NCBI GenBank assembly: GCA_025992855.1 | Contig: DAJPGB010000001.1 | Span: 868,001 to 932,000 of the forward strand | DNA length: 64,000 bases | Direction of reading: 5' to 3' | Source of the DNA: Coriobacteriaceae bacterium | GTDB lineage: Bacteria; Actinomycetota; Coriobacteriia; Coriobacteriales; Coriobacteriaceae | In this document: positions 16,895 to 24,509 of the stretch, in pieces | Numbering within the stretch: the first letter of the stretch is position 1 | Layout: each line of letters opens with the position of its first letter | Program-made: the position numbers and the translations under genes | Notes under the pieces: model-generated | Database searches by the model: none | What the model saw: the letters and a program-made list of their open reading frames with translations, nothing else | Told to the model about the DNA's origin: nothing

Positions 16895-17830
16895 ATGGTG
16901 AAGGGCGCCAAACATATGAAGAGCGATAACGCTGCGGATAACGGCGGCTCGAGCTCCCAGCCCAAGCCTAAGGGTGGTAAGCGTCGTCGCAAGCGACTAC
17001 CGCGCTGGGCCGACCGGCTCATCACCATCGTTATCATCCTTATTGGCGTGGGCCTTATGACCTGGCCGTGGATTTTGGACCGGCTCGAGGCCTCGGGCGT
17101 GTTCAACCAGATCAGCACCGTGTCCAGCACCGTGGACGCGCTTTCCGAAGAGGAGCGCGAGCGCATTCTGCTGCAGGCGCGCTCCTTTAACGAGCAGCTT
17201 GCCGGCGAGGCCACCGAGCTTCCCGCCGACCAGATCGAGCCCTACGATCAGCAGCTCATCTTTGATCGCGACCCCATGATGAGCTGGGTCGAGATCCCCT
17301 CCATCGACGTGAGCATGCCCATCTATCACGGCACAAGCGAGGAAGTCCTTATGGCGGGCGTCGGCCACCTGGAGGGCACGAGCCTGCCGGTGGGAGGCAC
17401 CTCGACGCATTGCGTGCTCACCGCGCACTCGGGCATGCGCAACCTGAGCATGTTCGACGACATCCATTCGCTGGAGCCCGGCGACCTGGTACTGCTGCAC
17501 ACCATGGACAAGACGCTTGCCTACAAGATGGTGGACTCCGAGGTTGTGCTGCCCGAGGAGATGGAGTCGCTGACCATCGAGCCCGGCGCCGATAAGGTGA
17601 CGCTCGTCACCTGCACGCCTTATGGCGTGAACGACCATCGCCTGCTGGTGCATTGCGTGCGCACCAAGTACAGCAAGAAGGACGTCGACAAGCAAAAGTC
17701 GCTGGCCGGCCGCCACTGGGGCAAGCGCGAGTTTGCCGTGCTCATCGTGGTTGTAGCCATTCTGTTGTTGCTGCTGGACATCGTGGTCCACACGATCCGC
17801 AAACGCCGCAAGGCCAAGGCCTCGGCATAG
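16895..17830 (+). CDS. Second class C-like sortase
   Basis: 311-residue sortase. Basic N-terminus, membrane segment ~47-67, then the catalytic domain with His178 (LTAHSG), Cys240 (VTCTPYG) and Arg249 (DHRLLV). C-terminal membrane helix ~286-305 with a basic end (RKRRKAKA), the class C layout. The lid region contains FDRDPMMSW, similar in place to the DPW/DPF lid. Start ATG 16895 has GAGGAG at 16880-16885. No intact pilin is adjacent; the nearest candidate substrate is the broken pilin at 14702. It could still serve the intact operon or housekeeping anchoring. Confidence 0.9.
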   Translation: MVKGAKHMKSDNAADNGGSSSQPKPKGGKRRRKRLPRWADRLITIVIILIGVGLMTWPWILDRLEASGVFNQISTVSSTVDALSEEERERILLQARSFNEQLAGEATELPADQIEPYDQQLIFDRDPMMSWVEIPSIDVSMPIYHGTSEEVLMAGVGHLEGTSLPVGGTSTHCVLTAHSGMRNLSMFDDIHSLEPGDLVLLHTMDKTLAYKMVDSEVVLPEEMESLTIEPGADKVTLVTCTPYGVNDHRLLVHCVRTKYSKKDVDKQKSLAGRHWGKREFAVLIVVVAILLLLLDIVVHTIRKRRKAKASA

Positions 17831-17843
17831 CCATTGTTCAGAA

Positions 17844-17870
17844 CCACCACAAAGTGGCCCTTTGTGGTGG
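17844..17870 (+). repeat. Hairpin repeat family 2, copy 3
   Basis: Stem CCACCACAAAG (17844-17854) / CTTTGTGGTGG (17860-17870), a short loop TGGCC in place of the CAGG-bearing loop. 13 bp behind the sortase stop and 12 bp ahead of a family-1 hairpin. Confidence 0.75.
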
Positions 17871-17882
17871 TCGGGGCTTCCA

Positions 17883-17945
17883 AACCGTCCCAACATTCGA
17901 TGAAAAACGCGATTTTGCCGAAAAACGTTGAATGTTGGGACGGTT
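17883..17945 (+). repeat. Hairpin repeat family 1, copy 4 (covarying arms)
   Basis: Arms AACCGTCCCAACATTCGATG / CGTTGAATGTTGGGACGGTT. Compared with copies 1-3, two stem positions changed on both sides (AT to GC, AC to CC with matching complements), and two inner pairs are G-U compatible on this strand. The loop matches copy 3. Confidence 0.85.
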
Positions 17946-18107
17946 TTTGTTGTGGGTGGGACGGTTTTCGCCGCAGGTCCGCCGGGTCGCGCCCTTCCAG
18001 TCGCCGTCCTCGTTACGTTTTCGCTGCATTTGGGTAAAGCGCCTGCTTCAAGCCGGCGTTGCCCTGTATACTAGAGCGGTTTAACTGTTATGCGGAAGGG
18101 AGCGCCT

Positions 18108-18419
18108 ATGGCACTCAGCGAGAAAGACGTGCGCGGCATCGCCGAGTACGCAAAGATCGCACTGACCGATGACGAGCTCACCCAGATGACGTCCTATATG
18201 AACGACGCCGTCCAGATGCTCGAGCCCGTCTTGCAATATGACTTGCCCGACGTGGAGCCCACGTTCCATCCCATCGGAAGCCTGTCCAACGTGATGGGTG
18301 ACGACCTGCGCGAGCCAGAGCGCGACCTGCCGCTCGACGTTGCGCTGGAGAACGCCGGCAGCGCGCGCGACCGCTACTTCCGCGTGCCGTCCATTTTGGG
18401 AGAGGGGGAGAGCGAGTAA
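18108..18419 (+). CDS. gatC: Glu/Asp-tRNA amidotransferase subunit C
   Basis: 103-residue subunit that stabilises GatA in the GatCAB complex, which turns mischarged Glu-tRNA(Gln) or Asp-tRNA(Asn) into Gln/Asn-tRNA. Family features: MALSEKDVRGIAEYAKIALT at the N-terminus, then VQMLEPV and a C-terminal RDRYFRVPSIL. Start ATG 18108 has GGAAGGG 7 nt upstream; ATG 18090 lacks this. The stop codon overlaps the gatA start (TAATG). First gene of a three-gene operon, here in the classical C-A-B order. Confidence 0.95.
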   Translation: MALSEKDVRGIAEYAKIALTDDELTQMTSYMNDAVQMLEPVLQYDLPDVEPTFHPIGSLSNVMGDDLREPERDLPLDVALENAGSARDRYFRVPSILGEGESE

Positions 18420-19933
18420 TGGCTCAGAGCTTCGATTCCCTTACCGCCGCCCAGATCGCCGCGGGCGTTGCCGCCGGCGACTTTACCGCTACCGAGGTGG
18501 CCCAGGCCTCCCTTTCCGCCATCGAGGCGCGCGAGGGCGGGGTCCAGGCGTTCCTGCAGGTGTCGCCCGAGCTCGCGCTCGAGGCCGCTGCGTGTGTGGA
18601 TGCCGACCGTGCCGCCGGAAAGCCGCTGCCCCCGCTCGCGGGCGTGCCGCTGGCCATCAAGGACAACATGAACCTCGTGGGCACGCGCACTACCTGCGCT
18701 TCCCGCATGCTCGGGGATTACCAGAGCGTCTACACCGCCACCTGCGTTCAGCGCATGCTCGACGCCGGCTGCTTGCCCATGGGCAAGGCCAACATGGACG
18801 AGTTTGCTTTTGGTAGCTCTACCGAGAGCTCGGCCTTCCACCGCACCAACAACCCCTGGGATACCGAGCGCGTGCCCGGCGGCTCCTCGGGCGGCTCCGC
18901 TGCCGCCGTCGCTGCGGGCGAGGTCGCGCTCTCGCTGGGTTCGGACACCGGCGGCTCCATCCGTCAGCCGGCGGCGCTCTGCGGCGTGGTGGGCCTTAAG
19001 CCCACGTACGGCGCCGTGAGCCGCTACGGCGTGGTGGCCTTTGGCTCGTCGCTCGACCAGGTGGGCCCCTTCGGCCGCACGGTCGAGGATGTTGCGCTGG
19101 CCATGAACGCGCTTACCGGCGCGGGCCACGATCCCTACGACTGCACCAGCCAGGACTGTGCCGTCGACTTTACCGAGCACCTCAACGACAGCATCGAGGG
19201 CAAGCGCGTGGGCATCATCCCCGCGTTTATGGAGGCCGAGGGCCTGACGTCCGAGGTCAAGGCCGCTGTTCAGCGCGCCGCCCAGGAGCTGCAGAACCAG
19301 GGTGCCGAGCTGGTCGAGGTCGACCTGCCGCACCTGGACGCTGCCATCGCTGCCTACTACGTCATCGGCCCGGCCGAGGCGTTCTCCAACCTGGCCCGCT
19401 TCGACGGCATTCGCTACGGCTACCAGGAGGAGGGCTGCGCCAACCTGTCCGACCAGAGCTCGCTGTCGCGCGCCCACGGCTTTGGCGCCGAGGCCAAGCG
19501 CCGTCAGATGCTCGGCGCCTACCTGCTGAGCTCGGGCGTGTACGACAAGTATTACTACGCCGCGCAGAAGGCCCGCACGCTCATCACGCAGGACTACGAC
19601 GCCGCGTATGCCAAGGTGGATACGATCCTGATGCCCGCCTCGCCGCGCACGGCCTTTAAGTTTGGCGAGATCAGCGACCCCACGCAGATGTACCTGTCCG
19701 ACCTGTACACCATTTCGCTCAACATTTGCGGCAACGGCGGCATCTCGGTGCCGCTGGGCCTGGGCGAGGACAGCAAGCTGCCCGTTTCTGCCCAGCTGGT
19801 GGGCCCTGCCTTTAAGGACCGTCAGCTGCTCACGTTTGCCCGCGCTCTGGAGCGCGGCTTTGCCGATGCCACCACGGGTGCGCCCGCGCTTTCCGTCGCG
19901 CCCGATTTTGCCGGGAAGGGAGGCGAGCTGTAA
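18419..19933 (+). CDS. gatA: Glu/Asp-tRNA amidotransferase subunit A
   Basis: 504-residue amidase-signature subunit that releases ammonia from glutamine. The Ser-cisSer-Lys catalytic set is visible: Lys81 (AIKDN), the Gly/Ser-rich GGSSGGSAAA with the cis-Ser near 156, and the nucleophile Ser180 in DTGGSIRQPA. Length is close to the family (~480-490). Starts by a 1-bp overlap with gatC and ends in a 1-bp overlap with gatB (TAATG at 19931-19935), so the three are translationally coupled. Confidence 0.97.
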   Translation: MAQSFDSLTAAQIAAGVAAGDFTATEVAQASLSAIEAREGGVQAFLQVSPELALEAAACVDADRAAGKPLPPLAGVPLAIKDNMNLVGTRTTCASRMLGDYQSVYTATCVQRMLDAGCLPMGKANMDEFAFGSSTESSAFHRTNNPWDTERVPGGSSGGSAAAVAAGEVALSLGSDTGGSIRQPAALCGVVGLKPTYGAVSRYGVVAFGSSLDQVGPFGRTVEDVALAMNALTGAGHDPYDCTSQDCAVDFTEHLNDSIEGKRVGIIPAFMEAEGLTSEVKAAVQRAAQELQNQGAELVEVDLPHLDAAIAAYYVIGPAEAFSNLARFDGIRYGYQEEGCANLSDQSSLSRAHGFGAEAKRRQMLGAYLLSSGVYDKYYYAAQKARTLITQDYDAAYAKVDTILMPASPRTAFKFGEISDPTQMYLSDLYTISLNICGNGGISVPLGLGEDSKLPVSAQLVGPAFKDRQLLTFARALERGFADATTGAPALSVAPDFAGKGGEL

Positions 19934-21609
19934 TGAAGGAGCTTTCCGAGGTCCTGCAGGATTGGGAGGCCGTGATCGGCCTGGAGATCCACACCGAGCT
20001 CACCGCACTCGACACCAAGATGTTCTGCAACTGCAAGCTCAGCCACGATGACGAGCCCAACGCCAACGTGTGCCCGGTGTGCCTGGGCCTGCCCGGCGCC
20101 CTGCCGGTGCCTAACAAGCGCGCCATCGAGAGCATCGTCAAGGCAGGTCTCGCCACCAACTGCGAGATCCAGCGCCACTCGATGTTCTACCGCAAGCACT
20201 ACTTCTATCCCGATATGGCCAAGAACTTCCAGACCACGCAGGGTCCGGTCGCCTTTGCCATGTACGGTCACCTGGACCTGGACGTGACCGGTCGCGGTGC
20301 CGCTGAGCGCCCGGACTGCGCGTTTGGCGAGGCCGAGGCCCAGAGCCTGGCGAGCGCCTCCGCCAACGCCGAGGGCCTGTCCACGTCCATGTCGTCGACC
20401 ATGCGCGAGGGCAACCAGCGCGCCGGCCACCTGGCCAGCTACGACGCGTCCAACCTGCAGATGCCCGAGCGCCGCGAGGACGGCTCCTACACGGTGCCCA
20501 TCCGCATCCTGCGCATCCATATGGAGGAGGACGCCGCCAAGATGGTGCACGTGGGCGGTGCCGAGGGTCGCATTACCGCCGCGGCCGAGTCGCTCGTCGA
20601 CTACAACCGCTGCGGCACGCCGTTGATCGAGCTCGTCACCGAGCCCGACCTGCGCACGCCCGAGGAGGCGCGCCTGTTTATGGAGAAGCTCCGTCGCATC
20701 TTTGTGACGCTGGGCATTTCCGACTGCTCCATGGAGAAGGGCTCCATGCGCTGCGACGGCAACGTGTCGCTGCGTCGTCGCGGTGAGACCAAGCTGGGCA
20801 CCAAGACCGAGCTCAAGAACCTCAACTCGTTCAAGAGCCTGCACGACGGTCTTGCCTACGAGATCTGCCGCCAGGCCGAGGTGCTCGAGGAGGGCGGCAT
20901 CATCTACCAGGAGACCCGTCACTGGGAGCCTAGCCGCAAACGTACCGTGGTCATGCGCGTGAAGGAGACGGCCGACGACTACCGTCTGTTCCCCGATCCC
21001 GACCTGGCGCCGTTCGATCTGGACGACGAGTTCATCGATCGCTGCCGTGGTGAGATTCCCGAGCTGCCCGATGCCAAGCGTGCCCGTTTTGAGGCGGACT
21101 TTGGCATTAAGGTCGCCGATGCCGAGCAGATTGCCGGCGACCCCGAGTTCGCCGAGTTCTTTGAGGCCGCCGCTGCCGGTATGGCCGGCAAGGAGGCCCA
21201 GACGGTTGCGAACCTGCTGGTCAACGAGATGATCGCCTACCTTAAGGGCGCAGGCGTGTCGCTCGCCGAGTCCGGCATTGCGCCGGCTCAGGTGGCAGCC
21301 CTTGCCAAGCTGCTGGCGACCGACGCCATCAGCTCCAACCAGGCGCACGAGGTCTTTGAGGCCATGGCCCAGACCGGCGACGACCCCAACAAGATCGTCG
21401 ATGAGCGCGGCATGCGCCAGGTGAGCGATGCCGGCGCGCTGCAGCCGATCGTGGACGAGGTGCTGGCAAACTGCGCCGAGCAGGCGCAGCAGTACCGCGA
21501 CGGCAACCAGAAGGTCATCGGCTTTTTGGTGGGCCGGTGCATGAAGGCGAGCCGCGGCAAGGGCAACCCGAAGCTCTTCAACGAGTTGCTGAGAACGTCG
21601 CTCTCGTAG
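19933..21609 (+). CDS. gatB: Glu/Asp-tRNA amidotransferase subunit B
   Basis: 558-residue subunit that binds the mischarged tRNA, activates its carboxyl with ATP and transfers ammonia. Signature blocks: VIGLEIHTEL, CPVCLGLPGALPV (with Cys-x-Cys ... Cys-x-x-Cys zinc ligands in the first 60 residues), YYPD-like FYPDMAKNF, and the tail domain with ANLLVNEM and the YqeY-like C-terminus (VIGFLVGRCMKAS). It is longer than the common ~480 residues, mainly through an insert around 105-160 and in the tail. The stop is followed only 6 bp later by the large inverted-repeat element. Confidence 0.96.
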   Translation: MKELSEVLQDWEAVIGLEIHTELTALDTKMFCNCKLSHDDEPNANVCPVCLGLPGALPVPNKRAIESIVKAGLATNCEIQRHSMFYRKHYFYPDMAKNFQTTQGPVAFAMYGHLDLDVTGRGAAERPDCAFGEAEAQSLASASANAEGLSTSMSSTMREGNQRAGHLASYDASNLQMPERREDGSYTVPIRILRIHMEEDAAKMVHVGGAEGRITAAAESLVDYNRCGTPLIELVTEPDLRTPEEARLFMEKLRRIFVTLGISDCSMEKGSMRCDGNVSLRRRGETKLGTKTELKNLNSFKSLHDGLAYEICRQAEVLEEGGIIYQETRHWEPSRKRTVVMRVKETADDYRLFPDPDLAPFDLDDEFIDRCRGEIPELPDAKRARFEADFGIKVADAEQIAGDPEFAEFFEAAAAGMAGKEAQTVANLLVNEMIAYLKGAGVSLAESGIAPAQVAALAKLLATDAISSNQAHEVFEAMAQTGDDPNKIVDERGMRQVSDAGALQPIVDEVLANCAEQAQQYRDGNQKVIGFLVGRCMKASRGKGNPKLFNELLRTSLS

Positions 21610-21615
21610 CTGCGA

Positions 21616-21758
21616 GGCCGGGGAAGCCCCGAGTCGCCGGGGTGTTTCCTCCAAATTTCAAACAGTCCTATGCAAGACGAAGGCCACATTTAGTGGCCTT
21701 CTTTGCATGCGGAACTCATTTGGAGCAAACACCCCGGCGACTCGGGGCTTCCCCGGCC
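21616..21758 (+). repeat. Nested inverted-repeat element A (32-bp perfect arms, conserved core)
   Basis: Outer arms 21616-21647 and 21727-21758 are exact 32-bp reverse complements and pairing nearly continues 6 bp further in. Inside are ACAGTCCT (21662-21669), a stem-loop AAGGCCAC-ATTTA-GTGGCCTT (~21680-21700) flanked by GCAA/TTGC pairing, and TGCGGAACTC (21708-21717). The element at 43546-43679 shares the same core with different arms. It starts 6 bp after the gatB stop, so it would be transcribed as a very stable 3' structure. Confidence 0.85.
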
Positions 21759-21867
21759 AGACGACTCGGCCGTTCGGGTCAGGCGGGCTGATAGGAAAGA
21801 TGGTGACGGAGGCGCAAAATGCGCCTCCGCCTTTTGAATGTGATGAAAGTGTGGCGAAACGAGCTTA

Positions 21868-21942
21868 AAACTTCCGTAAATGTGATAAATGTCACGTTTT
21901 ACCTAGGGTAAAATGTGGGAAATATCACGTTTACGGAAGTTT
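21868..21942 (+). promoter_or_regulatory. Nested palindrome upstream of the DUF4143-type ATPase
   Basis: Outer arms AAACTTCCGTAAATGTGAT (21868-21886) and ATCACGTTTACGGAAGTTT (21924-21942), 18 of 19 pairs; inner palindrome TTTTACC-TAG-GGTAAAA (21897-21913). It ends 20 bp before the start codon and probably contains the promoter and operator. The GGGAGG ribosome site lies at about 21950-21955. Confidence 0.6.
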
Positions 21943-21961
21943 CTTTGCGGGAGGTTCGGTC

Positions 21962-23326
21962 ATGCAGCGAGATATCATTGCCAAGCTTAACGCTTGGAAA
22001 GCGTCGGAATATCGTAAGCCGCTTATCCTTAAGGGGGCGCGCCAGGTTGGAAAGACGTGGGCGCTTAAGGAGTTCGGTCGAACCTCGTACCGCAATTTTG
22101 TGTATCTGACGCTCGAGGAACCGTCACCTGGGGTACAGAGCGAGTACGCTCAGTTTTTCGAAGGTACGCGCGATCCTCGGCGGATCATCTCAAACCTTTC
22201 CCTGGCACTTGGACAACCTATCGATCCCGGCGAGACGCTGCTTATTATTGATGAGATCCAGGATTGTCCTTCTGCAGTCGGCGCCCTTAAATACTTCTGT
22301 GACGAGGCCCCCGAGTATCACGTCGCATGCGCAGGGTCTTTGTTGGGCGTTCGCTTGTCCCGTGAGACCAGCGCTTTTCCGGTGGGAAAGGTCGAGTTCA
22401 TGGAGATGCGCCCCATGAGCTTTTCCGAGTTTCTGAAAGCCGAGGGCGCTGCAAACTACGACGAATACCTTGGCGGCCTGGATCAGATCGAGACAGTGCC
22501 CGATTTCTTCCATGTCCGTCTCGTCGAGCATCTTCGTCGTTATTTTGCATGCGGCGGCATGCCAGAGGCTCTTGGCCGGTGGGTGGAGACGGGCGATATC
22601 GTTCAGGTCGATAAGGTGTTGTCCGATCTCTTGGATTCCTACGAGCGCGATTTTGCCAAGCATGGTGGCCGTGCGCAGTTCGCTAAGCTTTCGCAAATAT
22701 GGAACTCGATTCCAACTCAGTTGGCGCGCGAGAATAAAAAGTTCGTTTGGGGTGCGGTGCGCGAGGGGGCTCGTGCTCGAGAATACGAGGATGCTCTGGA
22801 ATGGCTTGCCGATGCTGGGCTCATCATGGCGGTTCGCCTTAATGCTGCCGGTGGCGTGCCGCTCTCTGCATACGATGACCTCAAGGCATTTAAAGTCTAC
22901 TGTCTTGATGTCGGTTTGCTGCGCCGCATGGCAAGACTGGATGCGTCCGCTTTTGCCATCTCGGATGCGCTATTTTCGGAGTTCAAAGGTTCGTTCGCCG
23001 AGAATTATGTGCTTCAGGCATTACTTTCACAGTTAGATGCTGCTCCGCGTTATTGGACAAACGAGAAGCCGAAGCACGAAGTCGATTTTTTGATTCAAGT
23101 CGGGAACGAAATCGTGCCCGTCGAGGTCAAATCGGGAGAGGTCGTTCATTCCAAGAGCCTTAAGTACTATGCCGACAAGCACGCGGAGACGACTCCATTG
23201 AGGGTCCGCTACTCACTTAAGAACCTAAAGCTCGACGACGGGGTGCTCAACATTCCGTTGTATTTGGCTGATCGATCTGTCCCTCTTATCAAAAAGGCGC
23301 TTGATTGTGCGCATCTTGACGTTTAG
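21962..23326 (+). CDS. AAA-family ATPase with DUF4143 C-terminal domain
   Basis: 454 residues. N-terminal P-loop ATPase (AAA_14): Walker A GARQVGKTW near residue 24, Walker B LLIIDEIQDC near 94, a sensor region CAGSLLGVRL. C-terminal DUF4143 domain with RYWTNEKPKHEVDFLIQ and VPVEVKSG, the PD-(D/E)xK-like D ... E-x-K pattern (D at EVDF, E and K at VEVK). Proteins of this type are common solitary accessory genes in gut bacteria and their function is unknown; DNA-related or stress roles are only suggested. ATG 21962 with a GGGAGG site. Its palindromic upstream region implies specific control. Confidence 0.88.
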   Translation: MQRDIIAKLNAWKASEYRKPLILKGARQVGKTWALKEFGRTSYRNFVYLTLEEPSPGVQSEYAQFFEGTRDPRRIISNLSLALGQPIDPGETLLIIDEIQDCPSAVGALKYFCDEAPEYHVACAGSLLGVRLSRETSAFPVGKVEFMEMRPMSFSEFLKAEGAANYDEYLGGLDQIETVPDFFHVRLVEHLRRYFACGGMPEALGRWVETGDIVQVDKVLSDLLDSYERDFAKHGGRAQFAKLSQIWNSIPTQLARENKKFVWGAVREGARAREYEDALEWLADAGLIMAVRLNAAGGVPLSAYDDLKAFKVYCLDVGLLRRMARLDASAFAISDALFSEFKGSFAENYVLQALLSQLDAAPRYWTNEKPKHEVDFLIQVGNEIVPVEVKSGEVVHSKSLKYYADKHAETTPLRVRYSLKNLKLDDGVLNIPLYLADRSVPLIKKALDCAHLDV

Positions 23327-23390
23327 ATCCCGGGTGAGCTGACGGGCGGCGGCTAATTAATCGCTCCGTTACGGCCAGGGAGCTTGGGCC

Positions 23391-24389
23391 TTAGCGATGC
23401 TTGCTTCGCCAAGCCGTGGGTGTCATGCCGGTGTATTGCTTGAAGGCTTGGGCGAAGGCGGCCTGCTGAGGGCAGCCTAGACGCTCTGCCACCTGCGCTA
23501 TCGTGAGCGCGCTATCTGCCAAAAGGTCCTGCGCTCGCTCCATACGGCGTCTGCGAATGTAGGCGCCCAGGGACTCGCCGGTTTGGGCCTTAAAGGTGGC
23601 GCATAGTTTGGAGCGGCTTGTGTAGAGCCTCTCGGCCACCTCGTTGATACCCACATGTCTGCCTTTGTCGAGCGTGCGCTCAATCATTGCCGTTGCTTCT
23701 TCGGCCATGGTTATGCTGACGCGTGTGTCTGCCGCCTGCCGCGCCTGCTTGTGGGCCGCGCGCGAACAGGCGAGCTCCGCGACCATGGTCTCCACGATGC
23801 CCTGCATATAGACGTGTCCGCCTACGGTTTGGGCACGGTCCTCGTTAATCCGGCGCAGCGTGTGATAGATGGCAGACGTCGCTTCCTCGTGCCATGGCTC
23901 GGCAAACGCCTCAAAGATTCCCGCGAACTCGGTGGGATAGCGGTGCTCCAGTTCGTCAAAATATCCAGGCAAAAAGAGCACCGAGCGCGAGTGATAAAGT
24001 TCCCCCGCAAACAGCGGGCTTAATTCCTCGCCACAGCTATCTTGGATAAAGCTGCAAACGGCATTGTTTGGCCACGGTCCATGCGATGGTTTGAGGTTCG
24101 CGGGCGTTATGCCAGTCTCGGGCATGCATGTAAGTGTGGGCGCGCTGACTTCGCTCACGCAGGCGTACGGCTCGGGTGTGTATTCGGCCAGGTACATATC
24201 GTGCGTCGGGGTGATGAAATGCTCCATGACAATGCAGGCAGGGGGGAGAGGCATGATCCATGCGCGTCCGTGCGCCCAATCGTTTGCCACCTCGCCGGTA
24301 AAGACAGCGCCCTTGCCGGAAAGCTCCAGGCCAAACTGCTCAAACTGTGGTGCGTAGAGCTCAGTTATGTCGGTCGCAGCCCGATGCAT
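23391..24389 (-). CDS. AraC-family transcriptional regulator
   Basis: 332 residues. The C-terminal ~100 residues hold the two helix-turn-helix motifs of AraC/XylS: NEVAERLYTSRSKLCATFKA and then ALTIAQVAERLGCPQQAAFA, ending FKQYTGMTPTAWR. The N-terminal part is a ligand-sensing domain of unclear specificity, in layout like YbtA/PchR-type regulators. Divergently transcribed from the ABC exporter pair across a ~120-bp gap, so it most likely controls that pair and itself. ATG 24389 is used; a TTG at 24395 is better spaced from the GGAAGGGG site and is an alternative start. Confidence 0.88.
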   Translation of the reverse strand: MHRAATDITELYAPQFEQFGLELSGKGAVFTGEVANDWAHGRAWIMPLPPACIVMEHFITPTHDMYLAEYTPEPYACVSEVSAPTLTCMPETGITPANLKPSHGPWPNNAVCSFIQDSCGEELSPLFAGELYHSRSVLFLPGYFDELEHRYPTEFAGIFEAFAEPWHEEATSAIYHTLRRINEDRAQTVGGHVYMQGIVETMVAELACSRAAHKQARQAADTRVSITMAEEATAMIERTLDKGRHVGINEVAERLYTSRSKLCATFKAQTGESLGAYIRRRRMERAQDLLADSALTIAQVAERLGCPQQAAFAQAFKQYTGMTPTAWRSKHR

Positions 24390-24509
24390 TTTCAAAAGCG
24401 TCCCCTTCCTTTGCGAAAACGTCCACGCCTGGCTCGATTGTGTGCCTTGGCTAACATATCAATGATAAGTTGAGTACGGTTAACTCTCAAGCCGTTAGAA
24501 AGGAATCTC

